From assembly GCF_024679245.1 (NCBI RefSeq), contig NC_090179.1, positions 2,602,820-2,666,819 of the forward strand: a DNA stretch of 64,000 nt. The letters run 5' to 3'. The notes beneath the pieces are model-generated. The model made no database searches, had not been told where the DNA came from, and saw only the letters and a program-made list of their open reading frames with translations. Shown here piece after piece: positions 23,045 through 33,649 of the stretch (position 1 is the stretch's first letter; each line of letters begins with the position of its first letter). This DNA is from Pseudorasbora parva (lineage: Eukaryota > Chordata > Actinopteri > Cypriniformes > Gobionidae). A program made the translations under genes and the position numbers.

Positions 23045-23275
23045 ATGGCTTTTAATCAGATACAGCCATACATCTATGATCCGGAATCAGACCCAGAGGC
23101 TGCAGTTGAACAGGAGCAGCAGCAAAAACGACTAGAGCAGGACGTCTCTATGTGGTACAAGTTATACACTAACTATATAATATGCTTAGCGGCTTGTGTT
23201 ATTTACATATTTATACTTGAATTATATCGTCGTATTTTTGTCTTTGAAGGTGTACATGTGAGAAGTGCAGTTGTG
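23045..23275 (+). pseudogene. P2RX7 C-domain-like exons (Kolobok copy 2)
   Basis: Exon 1, 23045-23154, encodes MAFNQIQPYIYDPESDPEAA through EQDVSM and ends inside the W codon with a gtacaag donor. A 95-bp intron follows with acceptor tttgaag, and exon 2 from 23250 reads CTCEKCSCAR, the start of a Cys-rich region. The splice phase matches copy 1. The gene is truncated after this point. Confidence 0.55.
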
Positions 23276-23635
23276 CACGTGTGTGTGTGTGTGTGTTTAC
23301 GCATGGTTTGTGTAGACAATTGTAACGTTATTAAGCGGACTGGTTTTGCACGGCAGGCTAAGTTAGTGTTTACATAGAAAGACACGGAATAGTAGCGCAT
23401 TTGAATGAAGAAGCGCGCTTATTTAGTTCAACATATTTCCCCACTCTTTGTGTATTGTTGTTTGGAGTGCTTTTACAATACACAAACATAAAGTTACACA
23501 TATAGTGGCCAGCTAAACAAATGTACACGCACTACACATCGCATGCTCCATTGATCAATTTACTATACGTGATCATGTTTGGGCTACTTGATGAGCATAG
23601 GCAAAAACACAGACATTTGAAGCAGTCTCACTCAC

Positions 23636-24079
23636 CGCCTGCGGTTCTAACGTTGGGACCTTTATCGTTGGGACTGCTCCATCCTTCAGCATTAGGCGAT
23701 TGGAAAATCCGGCGTCGAGCTGGGCCTTGTTTATGAAACAGTCGGCACCGAAATGCAGCGAACAGATATAAACATTCGCGCAACTCAGTTGCTGATCCGG
23801 AAAAGCAAATTACATCCACTGTTGCCTTAACGCGGGGTTTTTGGGGAATCTGTGCAGGACTGTCTTGGTCTGGCAACCAAAAACGCACTTTTTGATGTCA
23901 TTGTTAATTGTGCACATTACCTGTGCAGGGCATCCTACAAGCCAGCGCTTTGATGGGCGTAGGCTGTTGCTTTCGCTCTCTCCCTCTCTCTCTCTCACGC
24001 TCTTCCGGTAGAATTGTCCGTAAGGCCCATACAAGGAAATTCCGCCCCCATTAACGTCAAAGGGGACGCATGATCTCAA
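23636..24079 (-). pseudogene. THAP zinc-finger exon (Kolobok copy 2), premature stop
   Basis: The minus frame from 24079 (MRSCVPFDVNGGG...) runs into KKCVFGCQTKTVLHRFPKNP and ALRQQWM, then meets TAA at 23812-23810. Beyond the stop the THAP domain continues in frame (FAFPDQQLSCANVYICSLHF, FINKAQLDAGF, LKDGAVPT) to a donor at 23635. Copy 1 has Glu at the stop position, so this copy was inactivated by point mutation. Confidence 0.75.
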
Positions 24080-24388
24080 AAAACTTGCCGAAACTTATGA
24101 CTAACCGGAAGTAGTATTTTTGACAAAGAAATACTCCCATCAAACGTCCACCTTAACTTTTGAAACTTTGTCCATGTTTAGTATGGGATTCCAAGTCTTT
24201 AACAGTGTAAAAAGATCAGTATGCATGAAACAGCATTTCACCCCCCCCTTTAATGTATTTGAAATGGAAATAAATCAAAGATTTATGAAGCTAATTTTAT
24301 TTTTAAAAATCGTTTCACTTGTTTCTGATATTTTTCATTTCGTTTAGTGAGAGTTTTTGATAGAAGAAATTAAGGCCATCGCATTATA

Positions 24389-26008
24389 CAGTCTTGTTCA
24401 AAATAATAGCAGTACAATGTGACTAACCAGAATAATCAAGGTTTTTAGTATATTTTTTATTGCTACGTGGCAAACAAGTTACCAGTAGGTTCAGTAGATT
24501 CTCAGAAAACAAATGAGACCCAGCATTCATGATATGCACGCTCTTAAGGCTGTGCAATTGGGCAATTAGTTGAAAGGGGTGTGTTCAAAAAAATAGCAGT
24601 GTGGCATTCAATCACTGAGGTCATCAATTTTGTGAAGAAACAGGTGTGAATCAGGTGGCCCCTATTTAAGGATGAAGCCAACACTTGTTGAACATGCATT
24701 TGAAAGCTGAGGAAAATGGGTCGTTCAAGACATTGTTCAGAAGAACAGCGTACTTTGATTAAAAAGTTGATTAGAGAGGGGAAAACCTATAAAGAGGTGC
24801 AAAAAATGATAGGCTGTTCAGCTAAAATGATCTCCAATGCCTTAAAATGGAGAGCAAAACCAGAGAGACGTGGAAGAAAACGGAAGACAACCATCAAAAT
24901 GGATAGAAGAATAACCAGAATGGCAAAGGCTCAGCCAATGATCACCTCCAGGATGATCAAAGACAGTCTGGAGTTACCTGTAAGTACTGTGACAGTTAGA
25001 AGACGTCTGTGTGAAGCTAATCTATTTTCAAGAATCCCCCGCAAAGTCCCTCTGTTAAAAAAAAGGCATGTGCAGAAGAGGTTACAATTTGCCAAAGAAC
25101 ACATCAACTGGCCTAAAGAGAAATGGAGGAACATTTTGTGGACTGATGAGAGTAAAATTGTTCTTTTTGGGTCCAAGGGCCACAGGCAGTTTGTGAGACG
25201 ACCCCCAAACTCTGAATTCAAGCCACAGTACACAGTGAAGACAGTGAAGCATGGAGGTGCAAGCATCATGATATGGGCATGTTTCTCCTACTATGGTGTT
25301 GGGCCTATTTATCGCATACCAGGGATCATGGATCAGTTTGCATATGTTAAAATACTTGAAGAGGTCATGTTGCCCTATGCTGAAGAGGACATGCCCTTGA
25401 AACGGTTGTTTCAACAAGACAATGACCCAAAACACACTAGTAAACGGGCAAAGTCTTGGTTCCAAACCAACAAAATTAATGTTATGGAGTGGCCAGCCCA
25501 ATCTCCAGACCTTAATCCAATTGAGAACTTGTGGGGTGATATCAAAAATACTGTTTCTGAAGCAAAACCAAGAAATGTGAATGAATTGTGGAATGTTGTT
25601 AAAGAATCATGGAGTGGAATAACAGCTGAGAGGTGCCACAAGTTGGTTGACTCCATGCCACACAGATGTCAAGCAGTTTTAAAAAACTGTGGTCATACAA
25701 CTAAATATTAGTTTAGTGATTCACAGGATTGCTAAATCCCAGAAGAAAAAAATGTTTGTACAAAATAGTTTTGAGTTTGTACAGTCAAAGGTAGACACTG
25801 CTATTTTTTTGAACACACCCCTTTCAACTAATTGCCCAATTGCACAGCCTTAAGAGCGTGCATATCATGAATGCTGGGTCTTGTTTGTTTTCTGACAATC
25901 TACTGAACCTACTGGTAACTTGTTTGCCACATAGCAATAAAAAATATACTAAAAACCTTGATTATTCTGGTTAGTCACATTGTACTGCTATTATTTTGAA
26001 CAAGACTG
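24389..26008 (+). mobile_element. Tc1-like element, complete copy A
   Basis: 1620 bp flanked by TA (24387-24388, 26009-26010). Terminal inverted repeats are about 211 bp each (24389-24599 and 25798-26008), beginning cagtcttgttcaaaataata. The single ORF between them is intact. Long terminal repeats with an uninterrupted transposase indicate a potentially active element. Confidence 0.9.
24716..25711 (+). CDS. Tc1-like DD34E transposase (copy A)
   Basis: 331 residues from [20 protein letters not shown] to CGHTTKY, the usual length for Tc1 transposases. Residues 1-45 form a first helix-turn-helix, RRGRKRK at 51-57 is a GRPR-like hook, and about 60-105 form a second helix-turn-helix; together they bind the terminal repeats. 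The catalytic triad is complete: D144 in LWTDES, D235 in QQDNDPKH, E270 in LNPIENLW, with 34 residues between the last two. A basic linker and the [13 protein letters not shown] strand are typical. The product cuts and pastes the element at TA sites. It differs from copy B at residue 279 only (Thr versus Ala). Confidence 0.92.
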   Translation: MGRSRHCSEEQRTLIKKLIREGKTYKEVQKMIGCSAKMISNALKWRAKPERRGRKRKTTIKMDRRITRMAKAQPMITSRMIKDSLELPVSTVTVRRRLCEANLFSRIPRKVPLLKKRHVQKRLQFAKEHINWPKEKWRNILWTDESKIVLFGSKGHRQFVRRPPNSEFKPQYTVKTVKHGGASIMIWACFSYYGVGPIYRIPGIMDQFAYVKILEEVMLPYAEEDMPLKRLFQQDNDPKHTSKRAKSWFQTNKINVMEWPAQSPDLNPIENLWGDIKNTVSEAKPRNVNELWNVVKESWSGITAERCHKLVDSMPHRCQAVLKNCGHTTKY

Positions 26009-26315
26009 TATGTCCATGAAAAGCACACTGCTAAAAAGAGAAAATTCAGGAAATTGTCTTGAAATATTGGATAGGCATCAAATTTACATGCATTACCCAT
26101 CATAAACCTCTTAAAGATAACTCATAAATGACTGTAATAACTAAGAGGAAACTTCTTAATGATATATTGTAGGCTAAATAAGTAAATATTGTAGGCAAAT
26201 TATCTAAAAACGTTTTTTTAAAAATGACAAAATAACGCACATCATAGTCTATCTACATGTCTATACTGTATGTGTGCTATATTAATGTGTGTACATTCTA
26301 TTTACCTATCCATAT

Positions 26316-26486
26316 TTAGTTGTTCGTTCGTGAGACAACGAAAGACATCAGCACCAAGAGCCGCTCACGCTCACCAACTTCCTCCCATGGTTTTTCATTC
26401 ACTTGCAAGTCTTTATAAAGCAAATTGTGTGGATCATAGAGAACTGTGTGCTTCTCAACCTCCACGATGAGACGAGTGTCATCCAT
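26316..26486 (-). pseudogene. MADF-domain exon of Harbinger element
   Basis: ATG at 26486 on minus gives MDDTRLIVEVEKHTVLYDPH then NLLYKDLQVNEKPWEEVG, the first two helices of a MADF (Myb/SANT-like) domain: 'LI..VE.H..LYD....-YKD....-.W.EV'. A gtgagc donor lies right after EEVG, so the remaining residues to the stop are intron readthrough. PIF/Harbinger elements encode such a DNA-binding partner next to their transposase; the transposase itself is not present here. Confidence 0.65.
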
Positions 26487-27981
26487 TGCTGTCTTTCCAG
26501 GTGCACTCTAAAGACTGTGACACCACGTGCTTTTGTTTATCGTTTCTGTTTTTATGCCAGCATATAGTTATAATATATACATAATTTAATTCATATTTAA
26601 TTTAAGATAAACTGGCATACATTATTTAAAATTAGTTTCGTAGTTCAGGCAAAAACTAATGGCAGTGACTTCGGTTTTCATGTAGAACTTTTTTTTCTCT
26701 CACATGATGTCATATGGTGACTGAGAAACACAAGGAACACTTCACTAAATTATTTCATGGTTAAATGTGTTATTTTTCATGTTAAACAGGTTAATTTTGA
26801 CCAGAACAATGTACTGTGGCTTTAATTCATCGTGAGCAGCGCGTCAAAAATAGACCTGGCGCCGAAACGATCGCGGCACTGGCGCTTCTGCTCTGCTCCT
26901 GCTACGCGCTGCTGCGCTGCCTCTGCTGCCGGTGTGAATGCACTCATCTGTTAACATGAGCACCGAAAAAAATACGCGCTGCTTACGACCCTGCTTACGC
27001 GTGCAGTGTGAAGCCGGCGTGACTGGTGCAAGAGCAGTATGACAAAACTGGTGCAGAGGTTTTTGCAAGCCCAACAGTTGTCAGGAGGTGTCTCTGCTGG
27101 TAGGAGAGAATAGTTCAGTTCTATCAATGTGTATTCAATCAAGTTAGGAAATGTGCTTCTAAATGTAAAAAATGGCTTGTGTAAATATTATGTATTAATT
27201 TAAATGCATACTTTTTATAATTAAATTAATATAATTTTGTTGTTTTTTGTAGGTGATGTTATAATCCAGCAGTTTAATGAATTTTTATCTTTTGAAAATG
27301 AGATCTTTCTGTCACACCGGCCAACAGAAACCAGGCTAGACATATTCCTGCATGGAGTTCTTGGGCAACACTATGAGGAGTTATGGAGCTTTTGCAAGAA
27401 ACTCCTTCTCCGGTCCCACGGGCAGGCAACAGTGGAGAGAGGGATTCTCCATTAAAAAAAGAAGTGGAGACCTGCAATATGCAGGAGGAGACAATGGTCA
27501 GCCATCGACTAATTTGTGATTATGTCAGCATCTGTGGGGGGCTCCTCAATGTCCATATCTCAAAAGAGTTACTTGCTTCAGCTGCATCTGCTAGATCAAG
27601 ATACAGAATGCACCTTGATCAACCGAAGAAAATGAAGATTACTGATCTCCACAGACATAGAAGCGCAAAGCTTTGGAATACGAGATCGAGGACCAGAGGG
27701 AGAAAAAGAGAATTCTGGTCCAGGTATCTACGGGCCTGCAGAAGGATGCTGACCAGCTTGCATAAGGGAAAGGCTGGCACCTTGATGACACAGCTCATTA
27801 CAAAGTCCAACACAATATGAGGAAGCGATATAAAGAAAAAACAAATTAATTACAGCAAATTGAAACAGAATTGGACATCCTGACTCCCGATCCAATCCGC
27901 AAATTCGTTTGGAGAACCAAATTAGCCAGAGATCAGTTATCACGATTAAAAGATCTGGGATCTGTCAAATCATCTCAGATG

Positions 27982-28182
27982 TGTTAAGCGAGGTACGAAG
28001 AACGGGCCCCAGGCCTGAATTTTGATTTGTGTTTTGTTTACGTTTTGTTGTGTGTGTACGGGGAGTCGTCCGTGAGGGGCTGCCGCGTTACTTTTGTTTT
28101 GTTTATTTATTTTGAATTAAAAGTCTTTGAGTGTTCGCTGTTTCCCGCCTCCTTCCTTCCCATATTTACGAAATTTATTACA
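27982..28182. repeat. possible solo LTR remnant
   Basis: Begins tgttaagcgaggtacgaaga and ends aaatttattaca, the TG...CA form of an LTR. The end region (aaaagtctttgagtgttcgc, then cccgcctccttccttccc) resembles fish LTR R-U5 ends. No target duplication is visible, so the call is tentative. Confidence 0.35.
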
Positions 28183-28643
28183 AAGACATATTAATAATGA
28201 TTTAAATTACAATGACGTTTTAGGTGTACTCTTTAATGTAGTTTAATGCACCTTGCAGTGAATTTGGCAGACCAGCTTTCGGTGCATTACCGCCACAAAC
28301 TGAACTGGAGTTTTAGCTGGAGAGAAAAAAAACATAATAATAATAATCATACTTCAATTAAAACAAATGTATTTGTTAATAAAAAAAATATATTCTTAAA
28401 TAAATTCCTGTATTTTACATTCCTGTAATATTACATAGGAATTATTCCACTTTTTTTTAGCTAGAAGATTTTCTAATGACAGTGTATTATGTGCCATTTA
28501 TTTCATCTTATCATTTAAATCATGTCTTTTATTTTTCTTTGCTATGCATTATGCAGTTTATGAGAACATGTTCAACTTTTTCTGGTTCATTACACTTCTT
28601 GCACTTCCAAGTAGGATGTTTATCTGTGCTCCCCTTGTGAATG
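28183..28643. other. non-genic spacer
   Basis: No supported gene. Short AAT repeats near 28335-28350. Confidence 0.35.
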
Positions 28644-28918
28644 TGTCATGTTGTCATTGGTTAATTTATTCATGTGGTTTCTCAGCTGTGTTTGTGATTG
28701 TCTTGATTGTTCACAGGTGTTCCCTGTTTGTCATTAGTCTTTCTCTGTATACAGTAAATAGCCCTCATATTTCATTGTTCTCTTGTCTAGATTTTTCTGT
28801 GTAACCACTGTTTTTCATGCCATGTTTACCAAGCCAAGTCTTTGTTGGCTTTGTATTTTATGTTTTGGAAGAATAAAGCTGCACTTGAGTTCTTCAAACT
28901 TCAGTGGACTTCATTACA
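28644..28918 (+). repeat. possible LTR or retroelement 3' end
   Basis: Starts tgtcatgttgtc and ends acttcattaca, with a polyadenylation-like gaataaagctgc at 28871 about 45 bp before the end. This is consistent with an LTR or the 3' end of another retroelement; no target duplication or coding neighbour supports it further. Confidence 0.3.
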
Positions 28919-30002
28919 AGAAGCACTGAGGCTTTCCCCTGATTGTTCTGTGGAAAGATTCAAAGCTTTAAGAGTGTCTGTAACAGTGCTATCTGGTGTT
29001 TAGCTCAAAATAAATGCCATGTGAAACAAGTGAAAGAAGCTTCGTCGGACAAAGCAACCACCACCACACATTCCATAGATAGTTTCATGTTAAGTGTACA
29101 AATAAAAGCCAAACAGTGTCCGTCTGTGCTCCATTTCTCTCTGTGATGAATTCATTTAACCATTAAACTGTAGCATTTATGCTGCCTTCTTCACGTGCTA
29201 TCGGAAATGCCCTACATCCCACTTCGGAAGTCGTGATTATGAGCTTGTTGCATTCAAGTGCTTTGTTGTCGGAATGAACAGGAATCATGGAGGACACCAT
29301 GTATATTCTCTCCTATATTTATTGGGAAGTTTTTATTAAACCCAATTATATGTAGTGTCACATAGCCTACACTGACAATAAACATTTACGATGTTAGATT
29401 CTGCAATCTCGGTCAAATTTTTTGCTGTGTAGCTATAAAACGTAGGCTACAATAGCCTATGCTTCAAATGATTAGTATAATTGAATAAGTCTGAATAAAA
29501 ACATACTCGTAAAGTAAGAACTGGGGGTTCGAACATTACGACACGCAAAATAAATTGCACACAAGATTGGACAGAAAGTGAGGCTTTGTTTGTCATTGGT
29601 CCCGTGATGTTTACGTTAACAACACAAGCTTCAAATCAAGGCTTCATCTGAAACGCCGATTTATGCTCCATATAAGCATTGACGCCTTGGTTCAAATGTC
29701 ACATCACTAAACACAACTTTAGACATAACTAACTGTGTTTTTGTATTGTGTGTATTTTACAGTATGTGCACTGTAGCATGATATGTCAAAAGTTCTTCAA
29801 AAGCAGATTGTGGAGATATTTGAATCGTCCACGTGCACAAATCGTGATAATGCACATCCCTACATGAAATTTCCTTAAACAAGAAGATATGCTACCTAGG
29901 TTATGTTAATTAGCCAGCTAATGTCAACTTGCCTACATAGCCTGTTTTTTTGTTTGTTTGATTTAGTCTCTGCACCAGAGGGAAATGTCCTTTTTTGTAG
30001 AG
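28919..30002. other. non-genic spacer
   Basis: No gene, RNA or element boundary recognised. Frames at 28943-29146 and 29903-30103 have no recognisable domain. Confidence 0.35.
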
Positions 30003-31738
30003 CATACGGAAAGTATTCCCAGCACTTCACTTTTTCCACATTTTGTTGTTACAGCCTTATTCCAAAATGGATTCAATGCAGTATTTTCTTCAAAATTCTA
30101 TAAATATTACCACATAATGACAATGTGAAAGAAGTTTGTTTGCTATCTTTGCAAATTTATAAAAATGAAATAAATTTAAAAAATCAACAACAACAAAATT
30201 TACATATACATAAGTATTCACACAGCCTTTGCCATGACACTCTAAAATGAGCTTGGGTGCATCCTGTTTGCACTGATCATCCTTGAGATGTTTCTACACT
30301 TAGATTGAAGTCCACCTTTGGTAAATTAAGCTGATTGGACATGATTTGGAAAGGTAAACAACTGTCTATAAGGCCCAGCAGTAAACAGTGCATGTCAGAG
30401 CACAAACCAAGCCATACAAGGAATTGTCTGTAGACCTCTGAGACAGGATTGTATCGAGACACAGATCTGGGGAAGGGTAGAGACACATTTCTGCAGCATT
30501 AAAGGTTCCAATGAGCCCAATGGCCTCCATCATCTATAAATGGAAGAAGTTTGGAACAACCAGGACTCTTCCTAGAGCCGGTCCCGGGCAAACTGAGCAA
30601 CCGGGGGAGAAGTGCCTTATGGTACGTTCACACCAAACTCGAATAGAGTGTCTGGGGCGAATTATTTCCATGTTAAGTCAATGGAAAGGCGTGTTGACGT
30701 GCGTCTGGAGGTCCTGCGGCGCGATGGACACGATTCCGCCTCATTCGCGCGTTCAGTTTCTCGAATAACGCGAATTTGAAGCGAATTGAGCGTCTTGCAC
30801 GATACGTGCGAGCGGTCCTTTTTGTGCATTCACGCGTTTGAAGCAAATTGGCGTCTACGCCCGAAAATTTGAACTTTGGCGTCAATTCGCGCCGTGTTAA
30901 CCATTGAGGAGCCTGCTTGCTGCTGTCACGTGGTAAAGTAGCGTGATAAACCCTGCATATAATTAAGAAAATACTGTTATTTTGTCACTAAATGTAGTTT
31001 TAATGCTTTTCAGTTGATAACGTAATTGTTTAAAGCTAAAATATGTGGTTTACCTATAAAGACAGTGCTTATTTAAAAAGAATACTCGTGCGTTTTTGGA
31101 GTTGTAACATCCAGGCGATCTCCAGGCGCTCAGCGCTCGTTAACCCCGGCGAGAGCAGCCTTTCCTCGGCCAGTCCTTCTGCCGTTCGCCGCTGGCTCGG
31201 ATGTCTATGTAGAGGTTAAACATGACATATACTTCGTCTTGTGTACATCTGATGGGCGATCTTTGGTCCAATTAATCTATTATTGCCTACCAAATCATTT
31301 TTGACTGAGGGCAAAGTGAAGTTTCATAACTTAATATTTTATTTAAATATACATGCAGTGAAGATAATCCAGGTAGTGCGTTGGCTGAACCACATGTGTG
31401 GCTGTTAATGCTTAATATATTTCACCTGGAGCGCCTTTAACACGCGTCTATTTCGCTTCAAATGCTCGATTTCTGCACGCGTCCAATTAGCTGCGGACAC
31501 GCAAATGGATTCAAAATTTGCACGCCTCAAACTAGACGCGGTAGACGCGATTTTGACGCTCAATTTGCGTTTGCTGTGAATGTAGCATTAGTCAGAGAGG
31601 TGACCAAGAACCAGATGGTCACTCTAAAGGAGCTCCAGTGTTTCTCTGAAGAGCGAGGAGAAGCTTCCAGAAGAAAAAACATCTCTGCATCACTCTACCA
31701 ATCAGGCCTGAATGGCCAGACGGAAGCCTCTCCTAACT
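30003..31738 (+). mobile_element. Tc1-like element fragment (Tdr-like), split
   Basis: The left end catacggaaagtattcccag and the following cttattccaaaatggattca are the terminal repeat of a second Tc1 family. Remnants of its transposase gene follow (gtttggaacaaccaggactc; then, after the insertion, gtcagagaggtgaccaagaa and gatggtcactctaaaggagc) and stop near 31738. Only the N-terminal transposase part is represented, with stops. A TTA-flanked element occupies 30620-31587. Confidence 0.75.
30620..31587. mobile_element. Harbinger-type non-autonomous element
   Basis: Left end tggtacgttcacacc and right end tgctgtgaatgtagca are imperfect inverse complements, and TTA flanks both sides (30617-30619, 31588-31590), a 3-bp TWA target duplication. 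Excision restores the Tc1 sequence across gccttagtcag. The interior is rich in cgcgaatt/aattcgcg words and has no ORF of note. Confidence 0.7.
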
Positions 31739-32116
31739 CATTCTTATGGCCAAGAACTGCCCGTTTAGACAGTACCAGACAATCTAAGTCGCATGTAAAT
31801 GTCCATCGTTTGTGCACAATATTTGTAATTTATTCCACAATGGAGATTTTGGGGTGTTACAGAGATGAAGTGATTAGAATTTGGCTGGTCATGTGATCGC
31901 AAAATGACATGCATTATATGGATAAATAGCCCTTGTGTTAAATAAATGTTGAAACTTACCCATATTCTATAGTGCTGATAAAAAAGGAATGCATGAGGCT
32001 AGAATAAAACAGGTTTTGTTTTTGCTGTTGCTATTTTTTAAAAATTGTGAAAATGTTCAAAAACCCTGGCGGTGGCTGGTAACTTTTTTTTAAAACGCTG
32101 GCAGGGAAAGAGTTAA
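31739..32116. repeat. spacer ending in a piggyBac-like right terminus
   Basis: The segment ends aaacgctggcagggaaagag followed by TTAA at 32113-32116, and contains ccctggcggtggctggtaac. This resembles the right end of TTAA-inserting piggyBac-like MITEs in fish. A left end was not identified. Confidence 0.4.
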
Positions 32117-32168
32117 ACAGAAAGTTAGATTTTTATTATGTTGCTAAGTAGTAAAATCAGTATTTTAC

Positions 32169-32606
32169 CTGCAGAGATGTGAGGTCATGGAAAGAGCTGT
32201 CCTCAACCATCTTGATAATGTTACTGTGCAGCATTAACAGCTCCAGGTTTTTCAGTCCTGGGAGGTCGTTCGCTTTAAGAGTTGATAAACTGTTGTATCT
32301 GAAACAAAAAAAAATACAAATGTAGGAATCAGCCTTAAATAAGCTGTTAATGACATTTTTAGAGAAATATTCATGCTATAGTTAAATTGTCTGTGGTATG
32401 CTTTACCCCAGGTTAATTCGTTCAACAGCTGGCTGAATGTCCCTTGGTATTTCACTCAGGTATCTGAATGTGCAGTGCACTTCTGATGGAGCATAACAGG
32501 CGCATGATTTGGGGCAGCCACTGCTTCTGTGCGTTATATTGGCCAAAACACACAGAAGCACCATGAATCTCCACAGCAAACATGGCTCTGCTGTTGGGCC
32601 ACACAT
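32169..32606 (-). CDS. mxra5: mxra5-like LRR protein, first two coding exons (partial gene)
   Basis: Coding exon 1 (32606-32407, exon from acceptor at 32656) starts MCGPTAEPCLLWRFMVLLCV, a signal peptide, followed by an LRR N-cap CPKSCACYAPSEVHC (Cys 31, 35, 37, 45) and VERINL. A gtaaag donor ends it in phase 2. Coding exon 2 (32298-32169) has acceptor ttcag, continues GYNSLSTLKANDLPGLKNLE, LLMLHSNIIKMVEDSSF and ends SLQ before a gtaaaa donor. The CxCY.PSEVHCTFR...VERINLG.NS order is that of MXRA5 (adlican), a large secreted LRR/Ig matrix protein. No later exon exists in the 32 kb to the left, so the next intron is huge or the gene is broken. An ISLR/other LRR protein is a less likely alternative. 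Confidence 0.72.
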
Positions 32607-33020
32607 TCTGGAGGAGGACGTCTGTTTCTTCCCTTTTTTTGACCAGCTCAAGCTTTCTGGAAGAAGAAAATAATAAATCATTTCTACATTACTATTCAGC
32701 AGTGGTAATAAAGGTTAAAATATGTTTATTAAACAATAAAAAGTTGATTGTAATATATATTTCATGATTACTCATTTAATTCACTTATTTATTCACAATA
32801 GTAGGCTATCGTTACATATTTCAAATTAGTGCATGTTTCTAAGGACGTTACAATAAAGAGTCAAATATGGAAGAAATGTACAGATCTAAGAATAGGAATA
32901 AACAATGAGTATGTTAAAGTAATATTCACATTTTGATCACAAAGTTGGCACTTTTGTATGTTGATACTGTAAATATACGACTATGGACGTTCTTAATTAG
33001 TATAATTATATAATTATTAG

Positions 33021-33176
33021 TCATGACCACATCCCAGACTTCTAGTAAACCAGAATTTGCACATTTGGCACATGCTGAAAATCGTGATACTGAAAACTGA
33101 TAAGCAATAAATTCATCAATAATGACAGAAAGATATAAAGCACACTTACCAGGTAACAGTTTAACTATTTAGATGA
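33021..33176 (-). repeat. arm 1 of an inverted duplication covering the mxra5 exon donor
   Basis: This 156-bp stretch, including the donor cctggtaagtgtgcttt, is repeated in opposite orientation at 37775-37930 with only about four differences. The match stops at tttcatct on one side and at gtggtcat on the other. Confidence 0.85.
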
Positions 33177-33480
33177 AAAATCGCATGAAACAATCCACAT
33201 GCTGAAACTGATAATCCACAGTGTCCCTTTACTTTGTCCTTTCGCCGTTTAGAGCCTGAAGTGCGAACGCGTCGACTGTCGTGTAGAAACGCGTGTCGGC
33301 TGATGGTGTGTGTGACTGAGAGACTGAAGCCTTCTCCTCGCGCTCTTCTTCAGGCTGTAGCGCGAGAGGTTCACACGGAGTAAAAGGAAAACATCATCAT
33401 AAGGACGACAGCATGATTTGTGAACAGATGCATCACTTTCATGTCTTCCCTCAAGAAAAATCCGTAAAATACATCCCATT
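33150..33480 (-). other. probable 5' UTR exon and promoter-proximal region of the mxra5-like gene
   Basis: On minus a strong donor, cctg|gtaagt, ends an exon at 33150. The upstream 330 bp is the least repetitive and most GC-balanced DNA in the neighbourhood (for example cctgaagaagagcgcgagga, cgtcgac), and contains no ATG-initiated long frame. It precedes the coding exon acceptor at 32656 by a 0.5-kb intron. The exact transcription start cannot be seen. Confidence 0.5.
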
Positions 33481-33533
33481 GTGCCATGTTAATATGACTG
33501 AACTTTCCGTATTCATTTTTAATTTAATTTAAA

Positions 33534-33649
<116 letters not shown>

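Larger units (their letters stand above)
22758..24253. mobile_element. Kolobok-like TTAA element, copy 2 (uninterrupted)
   Basis: TTAA at both borders, left aaagggggggtgaaacactc, right catttcaccccccccttt. It is the empty-site reference for copy 1 at 4445-11516 and is nearly identical to it outside small indels. It carries a P2RX7-like exon pair on plus and a THAP exon on minus, but no catalytic core. Confidence 0.8.
22591..27019. mobile_element. PIF/Harbinger-like element with nested insertions
   Basis: Ends cgccggcttcacactgcacg and its inverse complement (agcag after the CGCGTA is also shared) give at least 29 bp of perfect terminal inverted repeat. The flanking TGA (22588-22590 and 27020-27022) is a 3-bp target duplication, close to the TWA preference of PIF/Harbinger. 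Removing the element restores the hAT-like reading frame around MLSDPD. Its own DNA is about 1.3 kb, holding a MADF exon on minus; the rest is a Kolobok-like copy (22758-24253) and a Tc1 element (24389-26008). Confidence 0.8.
20390..27980 (+). pseudogene. decayed multi-exon hAT-like transposase gene
   Basis: Exon-like pieces in order: 20591-20812 (MGIRALETHMQYDKHKSASE, a finger-like start), 20813-20940 with EVLRCLHTVT and RFGMAPYI in shifted frames, 21670-22113 (acceptor ttttttgcag; LLSVSMDGPNVNWRFLKPLQ, then FPLPFCGHRWLENLPW, then a frameshift to LEFWPSVTMYMDAVRKKKL), 22413-22590 (ELTVLEFRKVFVKVM, KSPLKYLVVRQVACLDP), 27020-27095 (MTKLVQRFLQAQQL) and 27253-27820 (FNEFLSFENEIFL, LLLRSHGQATVERG, then shifted to KKEVETCNMQEETMVSHRLI). 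The LSHGQATVERG-type block near the C-terminus resembles the hAT dimerisation region. Two elements interrupt it: a MITE at 20945 and a Harbinger element at 22591. Confidence 0.6.

Noticed and set aside
23203..23400. Minus-strand Thr/His-rich frame
   Set aside because: Produced by a short GT repeat inside the Kolobok-like element.
24931..25656. Minus-strand open frames across Tc1 copy A (and the same in copy B at 49536-50261)
   Set aside because: They are antisense shadows of the intact transposase; identical shadows occur in both copies.
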